Shown: one piece after another, positions 23,286 through 34,665 of the stretch
Layout of the letters: the number at the start of each line of letters is the position of its first letter
Numbering within the stretch: the first letter of the stretch is position 1
Origin: Lumbricus terrestris
Lineage: Eukaryota > Annelida > Clitellata > Crassiclitellata > Lumbricidae
DNA length: 64,000 nucleotides
Direction of reading: 5' to 3'
NCBI GenBank assembly: GCA_949752735.1
Contig: OX457036.1
Span: forward strand, 94,381,198-94,445,197
Position numbers and translations under genes: made by a program
Notes under the pieces: model-generated
What the model saw: the letters and a program-made list of their open reading frames with translations, nothing else
What the model was told of the DNA's origin: nothing
Database searches by the model: none

Positions 23286-24321
23286 TGTCACTGCCATCAA
23301 AATCTAGGGTTTTAAATCTAGTTTTAATAGGGAACTTTATGCTCAGAGGCCTTTGGGTGATCAATATTAGAATGAGCTAGGACCTAAAACAAATGTAGCT
23401 GAGATTCGTTTAAAGATTATATTATAATAAAACAATATCAAACAGTAAAATACAATCAATAATCCTATCTACTTATTGTGGCGTATTATCTAATAATATT
23501 ATAGCTTGTTTCTTATCTTCCACGTTGGACTTTTCCAGCGAAGATGTAGAAGTTCTTCAGTTCGTATGGATTGGAATGAAGGTTTGAAGAGGAAGGAAGG
23601 TCACCTTCTTCTTGCTTGCCGTCGTTTCCAATTCTCTTCCGTAGCTGCGTAGACGGAGAATGCTGTAGCTGGCACAGCACTCTGTAGTTTCGTCCACCTC
23701 GTTGTTTCTCCACAAGCAACGGTAGCTTCTCGTCGCTTGCTCGTCTTGTTGTAGTTTCGCCCCTTTCTTCTGCCGTCGAACTCCAATCGCAATTGTAGTT
23801 CCGAATTCGATCTTCTCCGATGTCGATCGCAGTGCACTCGCAAGTGTCTCACCAAACTTCGCAAAGTTTCCGTACGACAAGCCCTGGTATCTCTATTCCC
23901 AAGGACTTATAGTCTCACCAGTGGGACAGGCCGACAACGTGTCGCCTTCCACACCCAATTCACCGTCAGATCTTCTGAATTACCGACAAGGAACGCCACA
24001 ATCGTCAATGGCCGCCCTTGCTCAGAAATCTACGTCTTCTTCCTTCGCCATCTTTTCGCTGTCTAACTTTTCGTCTGCCGTTGTTGCCGTCTGCTCAAGT
24101 TTGACGCTGCTTTCTGCCCTTCGTTGTGTTTCGATAATTGATGTAGCGCGTATTCAAGAATTGTTATAGCGCTATTATTATTATCTAACTTAATGCCACA
24201 AGTAATATTAATTATAATCTACAATACGCCACATATTGTCTAGCTTAATTCTTACCTATTTAATACTTATACAATGCATCATTTAATAGGTTTGTTTGAT
24301 AAGAAGCATTCTACCGCTACA
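23286..24321 (-). mobile_element. 3' LTR of Gmr1-like element (1036 bp)
   Basis: Nearly identical to 29824-30859; comparing them by eye I found one substitution (GCGAAGATG against GCGTAGATG). In element sense it begins TGTAGCGG and ends GTGACA. The outer flank is ccttc (23281-23285), duplicated at the far end. Open frames inside the LTR have no recognisable domain. Confidence 0.97.
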
Positions 24322-24335
24322 AATGCCCCTCCTTC
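24322..24335 (-). other. polypurine tract
   Basis: On the minus strand GAAGGAGGGGCATT abuts the 3' LTR start TGTAGCGG. A purine run at this place is the expected plus-strand primer of an LTR retrotransposon. Confidence 0.8.
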
Positions 24336-24478
24336 AAAAGACTGTTTACAGGCTTTAACAAACTAACCTACTTAACAAACTAACCTAGTAAACTAATTCA
24401 CTTACTATACACGACATGACAATTAATACACTTTACTCACTGGCTTACACTTCTTCATTTACTTTATCTCAACTTATA

Positions 24479-27400
24479 CTACACAACCCCTCTACTTAAA
24501 TAGTCGGACATAACATTTTCGGACCCTTTAATATATCTAATGTTAAAGGAATAATTTTGGAGTGCCAAACTCCATCTCATCACCCTTGCATTTTTCATTC
24601 GACCCTCTTTCATATATTGCAATCCGCAATGGTCTGTCTCAATTGTAAATGTCTTTCCACAAAGATATCGGTCGAACCTGCTTATACCCCACATGATTGC
24701 TAAGCACTCTCTCTCTTCCACAGAATATCTTCTCTCTCGCTCTAACAGCTTCCTGCTCGCATACGCTATGGGATGATTCGTCCCCTCGTACTGCTGCATT
24801 ATCACACATCCGATTCCACTCCCACTTGCATAAGTTTGTAGGATGAAATCCTTCTCTAAATTTGGAAGTCTCAGAATTGGTTCTTTCGCCAATTCGTTCT
24901 TCAACTTTGTAAAGCTAACCTCCAGCTCTTCATTCCATTCTACTATCCCAGGTGCTATCTTCTTCGTTAAGTCACTTAACGGTGCCATAATTTCCGCACA
25001 GTGTGGTATGAATTTCCGATAATAGTTTATCGCTCCAAGGAAACTCCTGACTTGTTTCTTTGTCTTTGGACGTGGCATGTCTATTATTTTATCCACTGAT
25101 TTCTCCTTTGGACTTATGTCATCCTTGTTCAACGTATGTCCCAAAAAGTCAATCTTTCCATATCCTATTGAACACTTCTTCGGCTTCAATGTCAAATTCG
25201 CTTGTCTCACTCTTTCGAAAAATATCTCCAATGTCTTCAAATGTTCTCTCCATCCTTTATTATGTGCTAGAATGTCGTCGACATAACTTTGAAGATTTTC
25301 TGTTCCTTGAAGAATCTTCCTGATTAAACGGTTGTAACTTGACGCACTATTGATCAATCCAAAAGGCATCACATTGAACTTGTATATCCCGTTGGCACAT
25401 ACAAATGTAGTGTAGTCTTTCGATTCTGGACTCATAGGGATCTGCCAATAACCCTTGCAGAAATCGAACTTGCTGTAGATTTTACTACCACTCAACTTAT
25501 TAAAAATATCCTCATTTGTCATCATAGGCTCAGGATCAAATATTGTAAGTTTGTTTAGCTGTTTGTAATTACAACACAGTCTATTGCTTCCGTCTGATTT
25601 CTTGACAACCACCAGCGGTGCTGCATAAGCTGCCTCTGATCTTTCTATCACCTTATTGTCTAACATCGTCTGGATCTCCTTATCTATTTCTTTTTGCAAA
25701 TGGTATGGTGTTGGATAAGCTCTTTGTCTTACTGGCTCTTCACTCGTCAAATGTATTTCATGCTTCACTAAGTCTGTTCTCCCAGGCTTGTCTGTGAAAA
25801 TGTCTTCATATTTCTTCAGTAGTTTCCTCATTTCTCCTTTTTGTTCTTCATCCAAATCAGGATTTATATCTACATCTTCATAGGTCTCTGTTTGTTCACT
25901 TACATATAAATCCAATATTTCTTCTTCTTCATCTTCACCCACTTTTCCGTCATATACTACTGCTGAAATGTACGCTACAGTCTCGGCATCTTCTCTTTCG
26001 TGATATTTCTTTAATATATTAATGTGATATGTCTTTATCTTTCCTTTCTCGATTTCAACTCTGTAATCATAGTCTCCAATCTTCTCTTTCACAACATATG
26101 GCCCTTGCCACTTTACTAACATCTTGTTCTTACAACTAGGCAATAGTAACAACACCTTATCACCTATTTCCAACTTCCGGTATCTCGCTTTCCTGTCATA
26201 ATACTTCTTGTTTTTAGCGTTCGCTTTGTGTATCGCTTTCTGCGCCATATCACAAGTCTCCTCAATCCTTTCTCTCAAATCCTGCATATACGTATATACG
26301 TCTTTCACTTCTTCTTCCACTGTCTCATTGGTCCATAACTCCTTCAGGATCTGCACTGGTCCCCTACACGATCTACCAAATATTAGTTCGAATGGTGTGA
26401 AACCGTGACTCTCATGTACTGTGTCTCTCAACGCAAACAGTAATGGAGCTATATAACGATCCCATTCTTTCGCTTGTTCACCAATCAACTTCCTCAACGT
26501 CGCTTTGATGGTTCCATTAAGTCTTTCTACACATCCATTGCCCATTGCATGGTATGGACTCGTCATGGTGTGTTTTATCAATAGCATCTTATTTACTTCA
26601 GCCATGAGTTCGGAAGTGAACTGGCTTCCACGATCAGTATGGATCTTCTGAGGCACTCCCATACGACAATAAAATCCGAACAAAGCTTCTGCAACTTCCT
26701 CAGTACTAATTCCTTTCAATGGAATAGCTTCCGGATATCTTGTACTCAAGTCTATGATGGTCAATATGTATCGGTAACCCCTTGCAGACATAGGGTTAAC
26801 TTCTCCGATTATGTCTATGCATATGTGTTTGAATGGTACATCTAATACAGGTAGATGACCCATAGGCGCCTTGTGGTTCACCTTCTTGTCAACTGACTTT
26901 TGACAAATATCACAACTCAACACATATCTCCGTATATCTTGTCCTATTCCAGGCCAATAGAATTCATTTAGAATTTTATCATGTGTTTTCCTCATTCCTA
27001 AATGAGCCGACAACAATGAATTATGTGCTACTGCTAACACTTTATCCCTCAAAGGTTTAGGTACCATTAGTTGCCATTTCACCTCATCCTTCTGTACTTC
27101 TTTGTATCTTTTATACAACAATCCCTTCTTTTTCACATATGGTTTATCTTCTATGTTGTCTTCGTTACCATCCCATTCAATTGCTCTTTCCATTTGTTTC
27201 GACATAGTTTCATCTTGACTCTGCAACTCCTGTATCTCTTTTACTGACACATTCAAGTTCGGCATCTCCGCCACTTTCAATGGTTTGTATTTTGCTACCT
27301 TTTTAGCTTCTGCCCTAGTCTCCACAACTGCTACTGTCATTAATTTTTCATCTTGATTCCTCATCACATTGTCAGAAAATCTTACTGTTTTCTTTGCACC

Positions 27401-29440
27401 AATAGGTCTTTCTTCATGTTCTGTTTTTCTAATCAATATTCCTTTGTTTTCCACTTCAGTACATTTCTCAATTATTTCTTTTGGCTCATGATTTGTCACA
27501 CTCTCAGTTCTTTCATCCTTAACCATGTACTTCAATCCTTTGATTTTCCCAATTATTACTGGCTTTATTGGCTGTTCCATCACCATCGCTTGTACTTCAC
27601 CATTAAAATGTTCACTCTCGATATACACCTTAGCCAATGGGAAACATCTTAAACTCCCATCAACTAATACACAATGTGTTTCTTCTCCAGTCAACGCTTC
27701 TTCATTTATCAAAGAACGTTTTACAATACAACAACTTGCGCCTGTGTCGTATAAGCATCCCACTGTGTTTCCATTAACTGTCACCTGGTATTCACTCTTA
27801 TCTTCAAGGCTAATACATCCATCATTGTCTTTTATCACCATTGCACTAGCTGCCATGTACATTGGTGGTATTTTATTATGTTCACCCTGTTTCATCTGTT
27901 GTTCTCCTCTTGTAACTTCAACCACTCTCTGTATTTCACTTTCTGGCTTAACCAAGTGTGCTCGACTTTCGAATATTTGTACTGCTGCTGCAGTGTGTTT
28001 AAATGTACCCCTGTTTTTCTTTGGGCATTGATATGCCTTATGGTTCTGTTCTCCACAGAAAAAACAAGTAATCTTATGTCCAGTTGCAATTTCTCTTTCT
28101 CTACTGAACCCTCGGTTTTGATGTACACCCTGATTTATCTTCACATCACTTCTACTCCTGTTCAAATTGTACCCAGACTGTTCCTTGGGTCTGTGTTCAA
28201 ACGGTCTACCGTTCAACCTGTCACCATGGAATTTCACGTCTGATTTTGCAGACTGCTCGCTGTATTTGTAACCGTGTGCTTCAATGTGTGATTCCGCACA
28301 AACCAACATGTCCTTCAAACTCATTTTACCTTTCTCTTTTATAAACATACGAAGTTCAGTACTGCATGTCAGGTAAAACTGGTCTTTCAACAAGAGATCT
28401 TCCACTCCTTCATAAGTTCTCTCAAATCCCGCTTGTGCTAACCACTGTTGCATATACCTTCTCAATCTATGCACAAAACTAGAAGGTGTCTCTCCTGATT
28501 CCATTTTACTGGTTTTGAATTTGTTTCGATAACCACCTTCAGTAAGTTGAAATCTCTTCAACAGCTGAGTCTTCAAACACTCATAATCTTGCACTTCATC
28601 TGCAGACAACCTTTGGTATACTTCCAGTGCTCTGCCTTCCAAATGTCTAGCTAGCGTCAGCGACCAAACTTCTTTTTTAACTTCGTACGCAACACAGGTT
28701 CTCTCGAATCTCAACAAGTAGGCATCTAAACAATCCTTTGACTCGTTGAATATAGGGAATTTGATATTTCTAATTCCTTTATTGTTTTCTCGGTGATCTC
28801 CCTGTTGTTGACCATCACCGATCCTCATGTAGTCACTCTCGTGCTCTCGGTTTTGTTCCCCTCTCGAATCAATTTCACGCATTCTCACCTGTGCTTCAAG
28901 TCTCTTTATCTCTAACTGGTGTTCACGCTGTTCTCTGGCTTCTGTTGCCAAGCGACTTTCTCTCGCTTCTGTCTCAGCTGCTTCACGATTCAATCTGGCT
29001 TCTGCTTCAGCACTCCTGATTGCTTCCAATTCCAGTTCAGCCTTCTTTGCTTGCATTGCAGCCTCTGTTTCAGCTTTTCTTGTTTCTATTTCAGCTTTTC
29101 TCGTTTCTGCGTCTGCTTCGGCTTTTCTCGTTGCTGCTTCTGTTTCAGCTTTTCTCGCTGCTGCTTCAGCTTTTCTCATTTCTGCTGCTGCTTCAGCTTC
29201 CATCTCTGCTTTTCTCGTAGCAGCTTCTGTTTCAGCCTTCCTCGTTACTGCTTCTATCTCAAGTCTCTTGACTTCTGCTGCTGCTTCAGCTAATTTCATC
29301 TCTTTGGCGATCTCCCTCTCAGTCGCTCTATCTTGTCTCCATTCTGCCTGTCTTTCTTTGACAAAGGCACGTGTCTCGTCCCCTTCCATGTTCATCCGTT
29401 TGGCAATTTCTAACCAAGCTTCAAAATCACTGACAGACAT
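24479..29440 (-). CDS. Gmr1-like gag-pol polyprotein, 1653 aa
   Basis: Single frame with no internal stop. An N-terminal charged helix rich in RKAETEA repeats (about 40-200) precedes a retrotransposon gag core (about 225-400) and the zinc knuckle CFFCGEQNHKAYQC (about 457-470). The protease motif YDTGAS (about 563) follows. The integrase HHCC zinc module is about 800-850 (SAHLGMRKTH, CDICQ). The integrase core acidic residues lie in IDIIGE (about 872), HTDRGSQF (about 933) and CVERLNG (about 970). RT has YVDD at about 1388 and the RNase H domain is about 1530-1640. Integrase precedes RT, unlike ordinary Ty3/gypsy. The first RNase H Asp is Tyr here (codon 24830-24832), so activity is doubtful. 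Start chosen at the first ATG after the leader. Confidence 0.96.
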   Translation of the reverse strand: MSVSDFEAWLEIAKRMNMEGDETRAFVKERQAEWRQDRATEREIAKEMKLAEAAAEVKRLEIEAVTRKAETEAATRKAEMEAEAAAEMRKAEAAARKAETEAATRKAEADAETRKAEIETRKAETEAAMQAKKAELELEAIRSAEAEARLNREAAETEARESRLATEAREQREHQLEIKRLEAQVRMREIDSRGEQNREHESDYMRIGDGQQQGDHRENNKGIRNIKFPIFNESKDCLDAYLLRFERTCVAYEVKKEVWSLTLARHLEGRALEVYQRLSADEVQDYECLKTQLLKRFQLTEGGYRNKFKTSKMESGETPSSFVHRLRRYMQQWLAQAGFERTYEGVEDLLLKDQFYLTCSTELRMFIKEKGKMSLKDMLVCAESHIEAHGYKYSEQSAKSDVKFHGDRLNGRPFEHRPKEQSGYNLNRSRSDVKINQGVHQNRGFSREREIATGHKITCFFCGEQNHKAYQCPKKNRGTFKHTAAAVQIFESRAHLVKPESEIQRVVEVTRGEQQMKQGEHNKIPPMYMAASAMVIKDNDGCISLEDKSEYQVTVNGNTVGCLYDTGASCCIVKRSLINEEALTGEETHCVLVDGSLRCFPLAKVYIESEHFNGEVQAMVMEQPIKPVIIGKIKGLKYMVKDERTESVTNHEPKEIIEKCTEVENKGILIRKTEHEERPIGAKKTVRFSDNVMRNQDEKLMTVAVVETRAEAKKVAKYKPLKVAEMPNLNVSVKEIQELQSQDETMSKQMERAIEWDGNEDNIEDKPYVKKKGLLYKRYKEVQKDEVKWQLMVPKPLRDKVLAVAHNSLLSAHLGMRKTHDKILNEFYWPGIGQDIRRYVLSCDICQKSVDKKVNHKAPMGHLPVLDVPFKHICIDIIGEVNPMSARGYRYILTIIDLSTRYPEAIPLKGISTEEVAEALFGFYCRMGVPQKIHTDRGSQFTSELMAEVNKMLLIKHTMTSPYHAMGNGCVERLNGTIKATLRKLIGEQAKEWDRYIAPLLFALRDTVHESHGFTPFELIFGRSCRGPVQILKELWTNETVEEEVKDVYTYMQDLRERIEETCDMAQKAIHKANAKNKKYYDRKARYRKLEIGDKVLLLLPSCKNKMLVKWQGPYVVKEKIGDYDYRVEIEKGKIKTYHINILKKYHEREDAETVAYISAVVYDGKVGEDEEEEILDLYVSEQTETYEDVDINPDLDEEQKGEMRKLLKKYEDIFTDKPGRTDLVKHEIHLTSEEPVRQRAYPTPYHLQKEIDKEIQTMLDNKVIERSEAAYAAPLVVVKKSDGSNRLCCNYKQLNKLTIFDPEPMMTNEDIFNKLSGSKIYSKFDFCKGYWQIPMSPESKDYTTFVCANGIYKFNVMPFGLINSASSYNRLIRKILQGTENLQSYVDDILAHNKGWREHLKTLEIFFERVRQANLTLKPKKCSIGYGKIDFLGHTLNKDDISPKEKSVDKIIDMPRPKTKKQVRSFLGAINYYRKFIPHCAEIMAPLSDLTKKIAPGIVEWNEELEVSFTKLKNELAKEPILRLPNLEKDFILQTYASGSGIGCVIMQQYEGTNHPIAYASRKLLERERRYSVEERECLAIMWGISRFDRYLCGKTFTIETDHCGLQYMKEGRMKNARVMRWSLALQNYSFNIRYIKGSENVMSDYLSRGVV

Positions 29441-29801
29441 ACTTACTGTCTTACTTGCTGACTAGCAACTTATGACAAAAATATTGGCAACTATGTGCGC
29501 TATTTAAATTTCTAACAAATAGAAATTGTTCAATTCTGCAAAGTGTCAATTCAGTTCCACAACAACAACTAATCTATTAAACTATTAGAGATTAGTAGTT
29601 CATACAACCTACTGCAGTATCTTCAATCTACAATTTCAGATTTAGTCTCTAACAATCTCCTAGCTATAATTGTTCAAAGCTTTTCTAATACTGTTCAAAA
29701 GACAGTTTTTTACTGACTCAAATCTTTACTGAATTAAATCTTTAATGACTTAAATCTTTACTTACTCAAATCTTTACTGACTTAAATCTTTACTGACTTT
29801 T
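29441..29801 (-). other. Gmr1-like 5' leader
   Basis: This is the untranslated stretch between primer-binding site and gag start. In plus orientation it includes several CTTACTCAAATCTTTACTGA-type direct repeats (about 29720-29800). The last bases before the ATG (AGTAAGACAGTAAG) recur before the gag fragment at 50253. Confidence 0.8.
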
Positions 29802-29819
29802 ATCCCGGACGGGCCCCCA
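29802..29819 (-). other. primer-binding site, tRNA-Pro type
   Basis: The minus strand reads TGGGGGCCCGTCCGGGAT, four bases inside the 5' LTR. This differs at one position from the classical tRNA-Pro complement used by many retroelements. Confidence 0.88.
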
Positions 29820-29823
29820 CTCT

Positions 29824-30859
29824 TGTCACTGCCATCAAAATCTAGGGTTTTAAATCTAGTTTTAATAGGGAACTTTATGCTCAGAGGCCTTTGGGTGATC
29901 AATATTAGAATGAGCTAGGACCTAAAACAAATGTAGCTGAGATTCGTTTAAAGATTATATTATAATAAAACAATATCAAACAGTAAAATACAATCAATAA
30001 TCCTATCTACTTATTGTGGCGTATTATCTAATAATATTATAGCTTGTTTCTTATCTTCCACGTTGGACTTTTCCAGCGTAGATGTAGAAGTTCTTCAGTT
30101 CGTATGGATTGGAATGAAGGTTTGAAGAGGAAGGAAGGTCACCTTCTTCTTGCTTGCCGTCGTTTCCAATTCTCTTCCGTAGCTGCGTAGACGGAGAATG
30201 CTGTAGCTGGCACAGCACTCTGTAGTTTCGTCCACCTCGTTGTTTCTCCACAAGCAACGGTAGCTTCTCGTCGCTTGCTCGTCTTGTTGTAGTTTCGCCC
30301 CTTTCTTCTGCCGTCGAACTCCAATCGCAATTGTAGTTCCGAATTCGATCTTCTCCGATGTCGATCGCAGTGCACTCGCAAGTGTCTCACCAAACTTCGC
30401 AAAGTTTCCGTACGACAAGCCCTGGTATCTCTATTCCCAAGGACTTATAGTCTCACCAGTGGGACAGGCCGACAACGTGTCGCCTTCCACACCCAATTCA
30501 CCGTCAGATCTTCTGAATTACCGACAAGGAACGCCACAATCGTCAATGGCCGCCCTTGCTCAGAAATCTACGTCTTCTTCCTTCGCCATCTTTTCGCTGT
30601 CTAACTTTTCGTCTGCCGTTGTTGCCGTCTGCTCAAGTTTGACGCTGCTTTCTGCCCTTCGTTGTGTTTCGATAATTGATGTAGCGCGTATTCAAGAATT
30701 GTTATAGCGCTATTATTATTATCTAACTTAATGCCACAAGTAATATTAATTATAATCTACAATACGCCACATATTGTCTAGCTTAATTCTTACCTATTTA
30801 ATACTTATACAATGCATCATTTAATAGGTTTGTTTGATAAGAAGCATTCTACCGCTACA
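29824..30859 (-). mobile_element. 5' LTR of Gmr1-like element (1036 bp)
   Basis: Partner of the LTR at 23286-24321, with the same length and essentially the same sequence. On the element strand it runs TGTAGCGG to GTGACA. The 5-bp duplication CCTTC follows at 30860-30864. Confidence 0.97.
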
Positions 30860-31718
30860 CCTTCCACCTCTCGATGTAAGCGACACTATTCCAGTCTCTC
30901 TGACCATACATTGGTCTGATCTGTGTTTATTTTCACCGTCTCCGTACATGTCTTTTAAACTGTGTTTCTGATTATCTTTACAAGTTTGTTTTGCTCTCCA
31001 CTACAGCTGCTGTTAGTGGCACTGTTCTCCCACACACAAGGCAAACCAAATTAACGAAGGATGCATTCATATTTCCATGGATTTTAACTGAAGCAAATCT
31101 ATCCATGGTTTTCAGCTCAATTCTTTTTATAAACTATTGATGCAAGGACATATAATATCTGCGAATCGATTAATTTTTCGTCGATATGACAGAGAATTTG
31201 ACGAAGCACATCAGTGATGGCCTGCTCAACAGGGTCTGCGTTGCATCCATATCTAATACGTGCAAAACTATTGATCATTCGCCGCTCTATGATGAGCAGA
31301 TATGGCCAGATCCCAATAGATCGGCAAGCCTCTTGAGATACGGACTCAACCGTTGGGAATGTATTGCCAGAAGAAGATAGGCGTTGATCAGAGAAGAAAG
31401 CAGCCAATATGCCCTGCCAGACAATCAACTGGAGAGACAGATAAATGGCACAGCAGGAAATCAACCATAGGACTTCACTTTGAGGGAACAGCTGCTGCCA
31501 GCAACCCACGCTTCAGTGGTCAGTCACTGATGAATTGAATTTATCCGATTTTTAATGTACACCAGCGACATAAACAGCGCTGCTGTAATGTAACACACAA
31601 AATAATATAACCGCAATCACAAACTCAAATATTAAATATGAAATTTTTATAGAATATCACTAAAATGCAATAAGTTCTCAAATAATAAACTGCAATAATC
31701 CTTCTTTATTATATATAC

Positions 31719-31884
31719 CAGTGGCGTAGGCAAGGGGGGGGTTTCGGGGGTTAAAACCCTCCCCATTGGCTCCGGAAAAAAGGTTTTTTTAAGGTTATTT
31801 TTCCATTTAAGTAAGAAAAATAGGGAAAAAACAGGGTTTTCGGCCATAAAACCCCCCCATGAAAAATTCCTGGCTACGCCACTG
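31719..31884. mobile_element. hAT-like MITE, 166 bp
   Basis: The ends CAGTGGCGTAGGCAAGG and CCTGGCTACGCCACTG are inverted repeats with perfect 8-bp duplications atatatac (31711-31718 and 31885-31892). The interior is G/C homopolymer-rich and non-coding. Confidence 0.88.
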
Positions 31885-33271
31885 ATATATACTAATTGGC
31901 ATGGCTGTCATCACAATTTTTATTATTATTTACTGTTTATCATTATTGTCTATTGTTATTATTGTTTCTCATTATTATTATATATTTTTTTTCCCGAGGT
32001 ACCTAGGATCGCTCGGGATTTCAATTTTTTTATTTTTATTATTTCACCACAGAGGATGCTTGAACCCATACTCTCCCCGCCCCCCACTACAAGGTGAGCA
32101 CTTTCTACCCAATAATTGGCTGTCGTGTCCTAAACAACATTCCTTCATGCATAAGCAAGAGACTGAGAGAGCTATAGTCAAGACTGTATGGTTCATGGAG
32201 TAAACCGCTTGTATCAGAAGCATAGCCATACAAATGTTTTAGAGGGCTTCTAATTTTGGGTTTCCAATATGGTCGCCAAATAAAATACACAGAATTAGAT
32301 TAAAGTTTTAAAAATTATTTATATTTTGGCGCTTCGAACCCATAAACACCTGAAACAGGTCTATAAACATGGCCTATATGATAATAGAAAATGCAATAGC
32401 ATCACTATCTGTGAAAATATTTCTCATTTTCATTCTCATTTATCTTATTTTCCCCGAATACACCCATAGCCTAAATTGATATGCCTATATATTGAGATTT
32501 GAACCTGTAAACACTACTGAAATACACCCATGGTCCACATGATAAATTAATGCAAATGCAATAATATCACTATCTGTGAAAATTTTCACATTTTCATTTT
32601 TTTAACCGATCGTCATTTTCTCAACAAAATTTACCCAAAGCAGCAATTGCTAAATTTAGTTCTAGGCAGAATCACCAATGTTCTCAATGCAGTGACCTCA
32701 TCAATTATCTAGCTGTTTTCAGGAGCAATGATCACCAAAAACCTTGAAGCACTGGCCAAAGCTACCATAATTCCCACATACCACAGTCACCACTCACCAC
32801 ACATATCTTTATTAGAAATATGTTTTCCACAGAATATATAAAACTGAGTAAACCAAAAGCTCTTTAAATATCAAACAAAATCGTGTTGCTGCCAAAACAT
32901 TTCATTCAATTATTGTACATCATTCATAATTCAATACATGGCACTTAAAAGCCCAGTAATAATATTGATGCTTAGGAGCTAGGTTGGCGATGTCTAGCTG
33001 CGGCTAAAAGTCCTAAGAGCAGCTAAATTGTTATAAGTGAATCAGCATCACCACTTATTTTTACAAGTTTATAGCAGAAAATGATTGTTCAGTGTTCACA
33101 TCTCTACGTGCACGGTCAACATAAATATAAACATAGGCCTACAAATCTTTGGGCAAACGAATGTAAAAATATTTAAACTTTTCAATTGGCATTACTTAGT
33201 AGTCAGAATGAAAATAAATGTCCAACAGAATGTGTGAATGGAAACTCTAAGAACTTGGTTCTTAACACGAA

Positions 33272-33638
33272 CAGTGGTGGCGCCAGGGGGCTAAGTCCCT
33301 CTAAAAAAGGCCATCCGGGGGCTAAGCCCCCCCTAAAAAATGGTTATCCAGTTTTTTACATGTAAAACTTAAATATTTTCCATGATAAGCCCCCCTAAAA
33401 ATGAAATACATACATCATCCATGAGATTTTGACCAAATGACTCAAAAAAGTCGTCAGGATTTTGGCGGCTGAAAATGGAAAATGTCCATGAGATTTTGGA
33501 TGAATGACTAAAAAAGGTTGAAATGTCCACCAAAAAAAGGTCGTCAGAATTTTTGGTGGATGAAAATGGACAATTTAATTTTTAACTTCCTCCACGAAGA
33601 TTCAGCCCCCCAAAATTGAAATCCTGGTGCCGCCACTG
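33272..33638. mobile_element. hAT-like MITE, 367 bp
   Basis: The ends CAGTGGTGGCGCCAGG and CCTGGTGCCGCCACTG are inverted repeats flanked by perfect 8-bp duplications aacacgaa (33264-33271 and 33639-33646). Internal modules (GATTTTGGATGAATGACTAA, GTCGTCAGGATTTTGG) resemble those of the 440-bp element at 12913, suggesting related families. Confidence 0.9.
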
Positions 33639-34384
33639 AACACGAAATTGTATGTAAAGCCAATTACTTCATGCTGAAGAGTCTGACACAGCTGGCAGAG
33701 CTTTTATAATGTGTAAAGAAAATGGATAAGTGAATGGTATTAAGTGAATAGTATTAAGTGAATAGTATTAAGGGAATAGTATTAAGCGAATGGTATTAGG
33801 CCTAGTACCACATGATCGAGCCTATTTCCCTTGCGAACACACAAAATATGGACTACAGAAAACACCTAACATATTCTTGACTTTTAAAATCTTGTATGTC
33901 GATAGATCAAATTCTGTCTCCATCTCATGTGTTGAATCATTCTAGAACAGTCTACCACTGCACTTCAGAATTATCTTCACGTATGTCCATTTTTTTCAAA
34001 ATCAAGTTTAGACTTGATTTGTAGCAAAAATTTGTTTCTCTTTCATCACTTTTAATAGCTAAGAGATACGACAAGTCGTTTTAAAGATATTCAACGAAAA
34101 CTACCTGCCGTATGTTCATTTTCAGGATTGCCTTGTCAACGCTTGTCGTATCTCCACCTTTTACATACATGTATCTTTTCCGTAAAATTGTACCAAAAAT
34201 TCAGCCTCGATTATCTCAATAAACTTGCAGATTTGGATGATTCATGCATAGCCTACACACATAAATGCAACTTTTTCACCTGTACCCTAAATATCAGAAA
34301 ACAAACTATTTTAGAAAAGGCATCCTGTGAGTTGCTACATAAAATGCTCTGAATGAATTCCACTCAGTCTTTAACATAATTTAC

Positions 34385-34586
34385 CTCTCGGAGTGTGACA
34401 TGTTGCTACCAACGTTGCAGTCATGTGCGGCGATTTCGAATGAGTATTGGCGCTGTTTCTCGTAATCAACATGGCTGCCGTCTGCCAGGACAATCTTGGC
34501 GCTACCAGTCAATGGCTCAAGTAGTACCATCTTAAATGGCAAGTCAGCAGGAGCCCTGTATATGGTATAGCCACATATCTCCTCTG
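34385..34586 (-). CDS. CLSTN: calsyntenin exon 3: first cadherin repeat
   Basis: This encodes about residues 63-130: AEEICGYTIYRAPADLPFKM, then QRQYSFEIAAHDCN. It parallels vertebrate EICGFKIHGQNVPFDA and QKDYSFTIQAYDCG. The acceptor is TTTACAG and the donor AGAG|GTAAAT (phase 2). Confidence 0.95.
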
Positions 34587-34633
34587 CTGTAAACAATACA
34601 CAAACATATCTAGCTTAGTTGTCTCTGGACAGA

Positions 34634-34665
<32 letters not shown>

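Larger units (their letters stand above)
23286..30859 (-). mobile_element. Complete Gmr1-like Ty3/gypsy retrotransposon, 7574 bp
   Basis: Two 1036-bp LTRs enclose a tRNA-Pro-type primer site, one gag-pol frame and a polypurine tract. The whole is flanked by a perfect 5-bp duplication CCTTC (23281-23285 and 30860-30864). It lies in calsyntenin intron 3 in the gene's orientation. Near-identical LTRs indicate a recent insertion. The domain order protease-integrase-RT-RNase H defines the Gmr1-like group. Confidence 0.96.
17894..34384 (-). other. intron 3 of calsyntenin (16.5 kb)
   Basis: The largest intron of the gene. It hosts a 185-bp MITE, a 2.3-kb hAT-like element, an intact-looking Gmr1-like retrotransposon in the same orientation as the gene, two more hAT-like MITEs and a small minisatellite near 33728-33800. 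The stretches 18420-20260, 22580-23280, 30865-31700 and 32000-33260 contain no recognisable gene. An open frame at 31117-31509 (minus) is unrecognised. Confidence 0.7.

Noticed and set aside
23557..30418. 107-codon and 87-codon open frames inside both LTRs
   Set aside because: They are identical only because the LTRs are identical. No recognised domain, and LTR regulatory sequence explains the region.
31117..31509. 130-codon minus-strand frame next to the Gmr1-like LTR
   Set aside because: No recognised motif. It may be a transposon remnant, but I cannot support any assignment.
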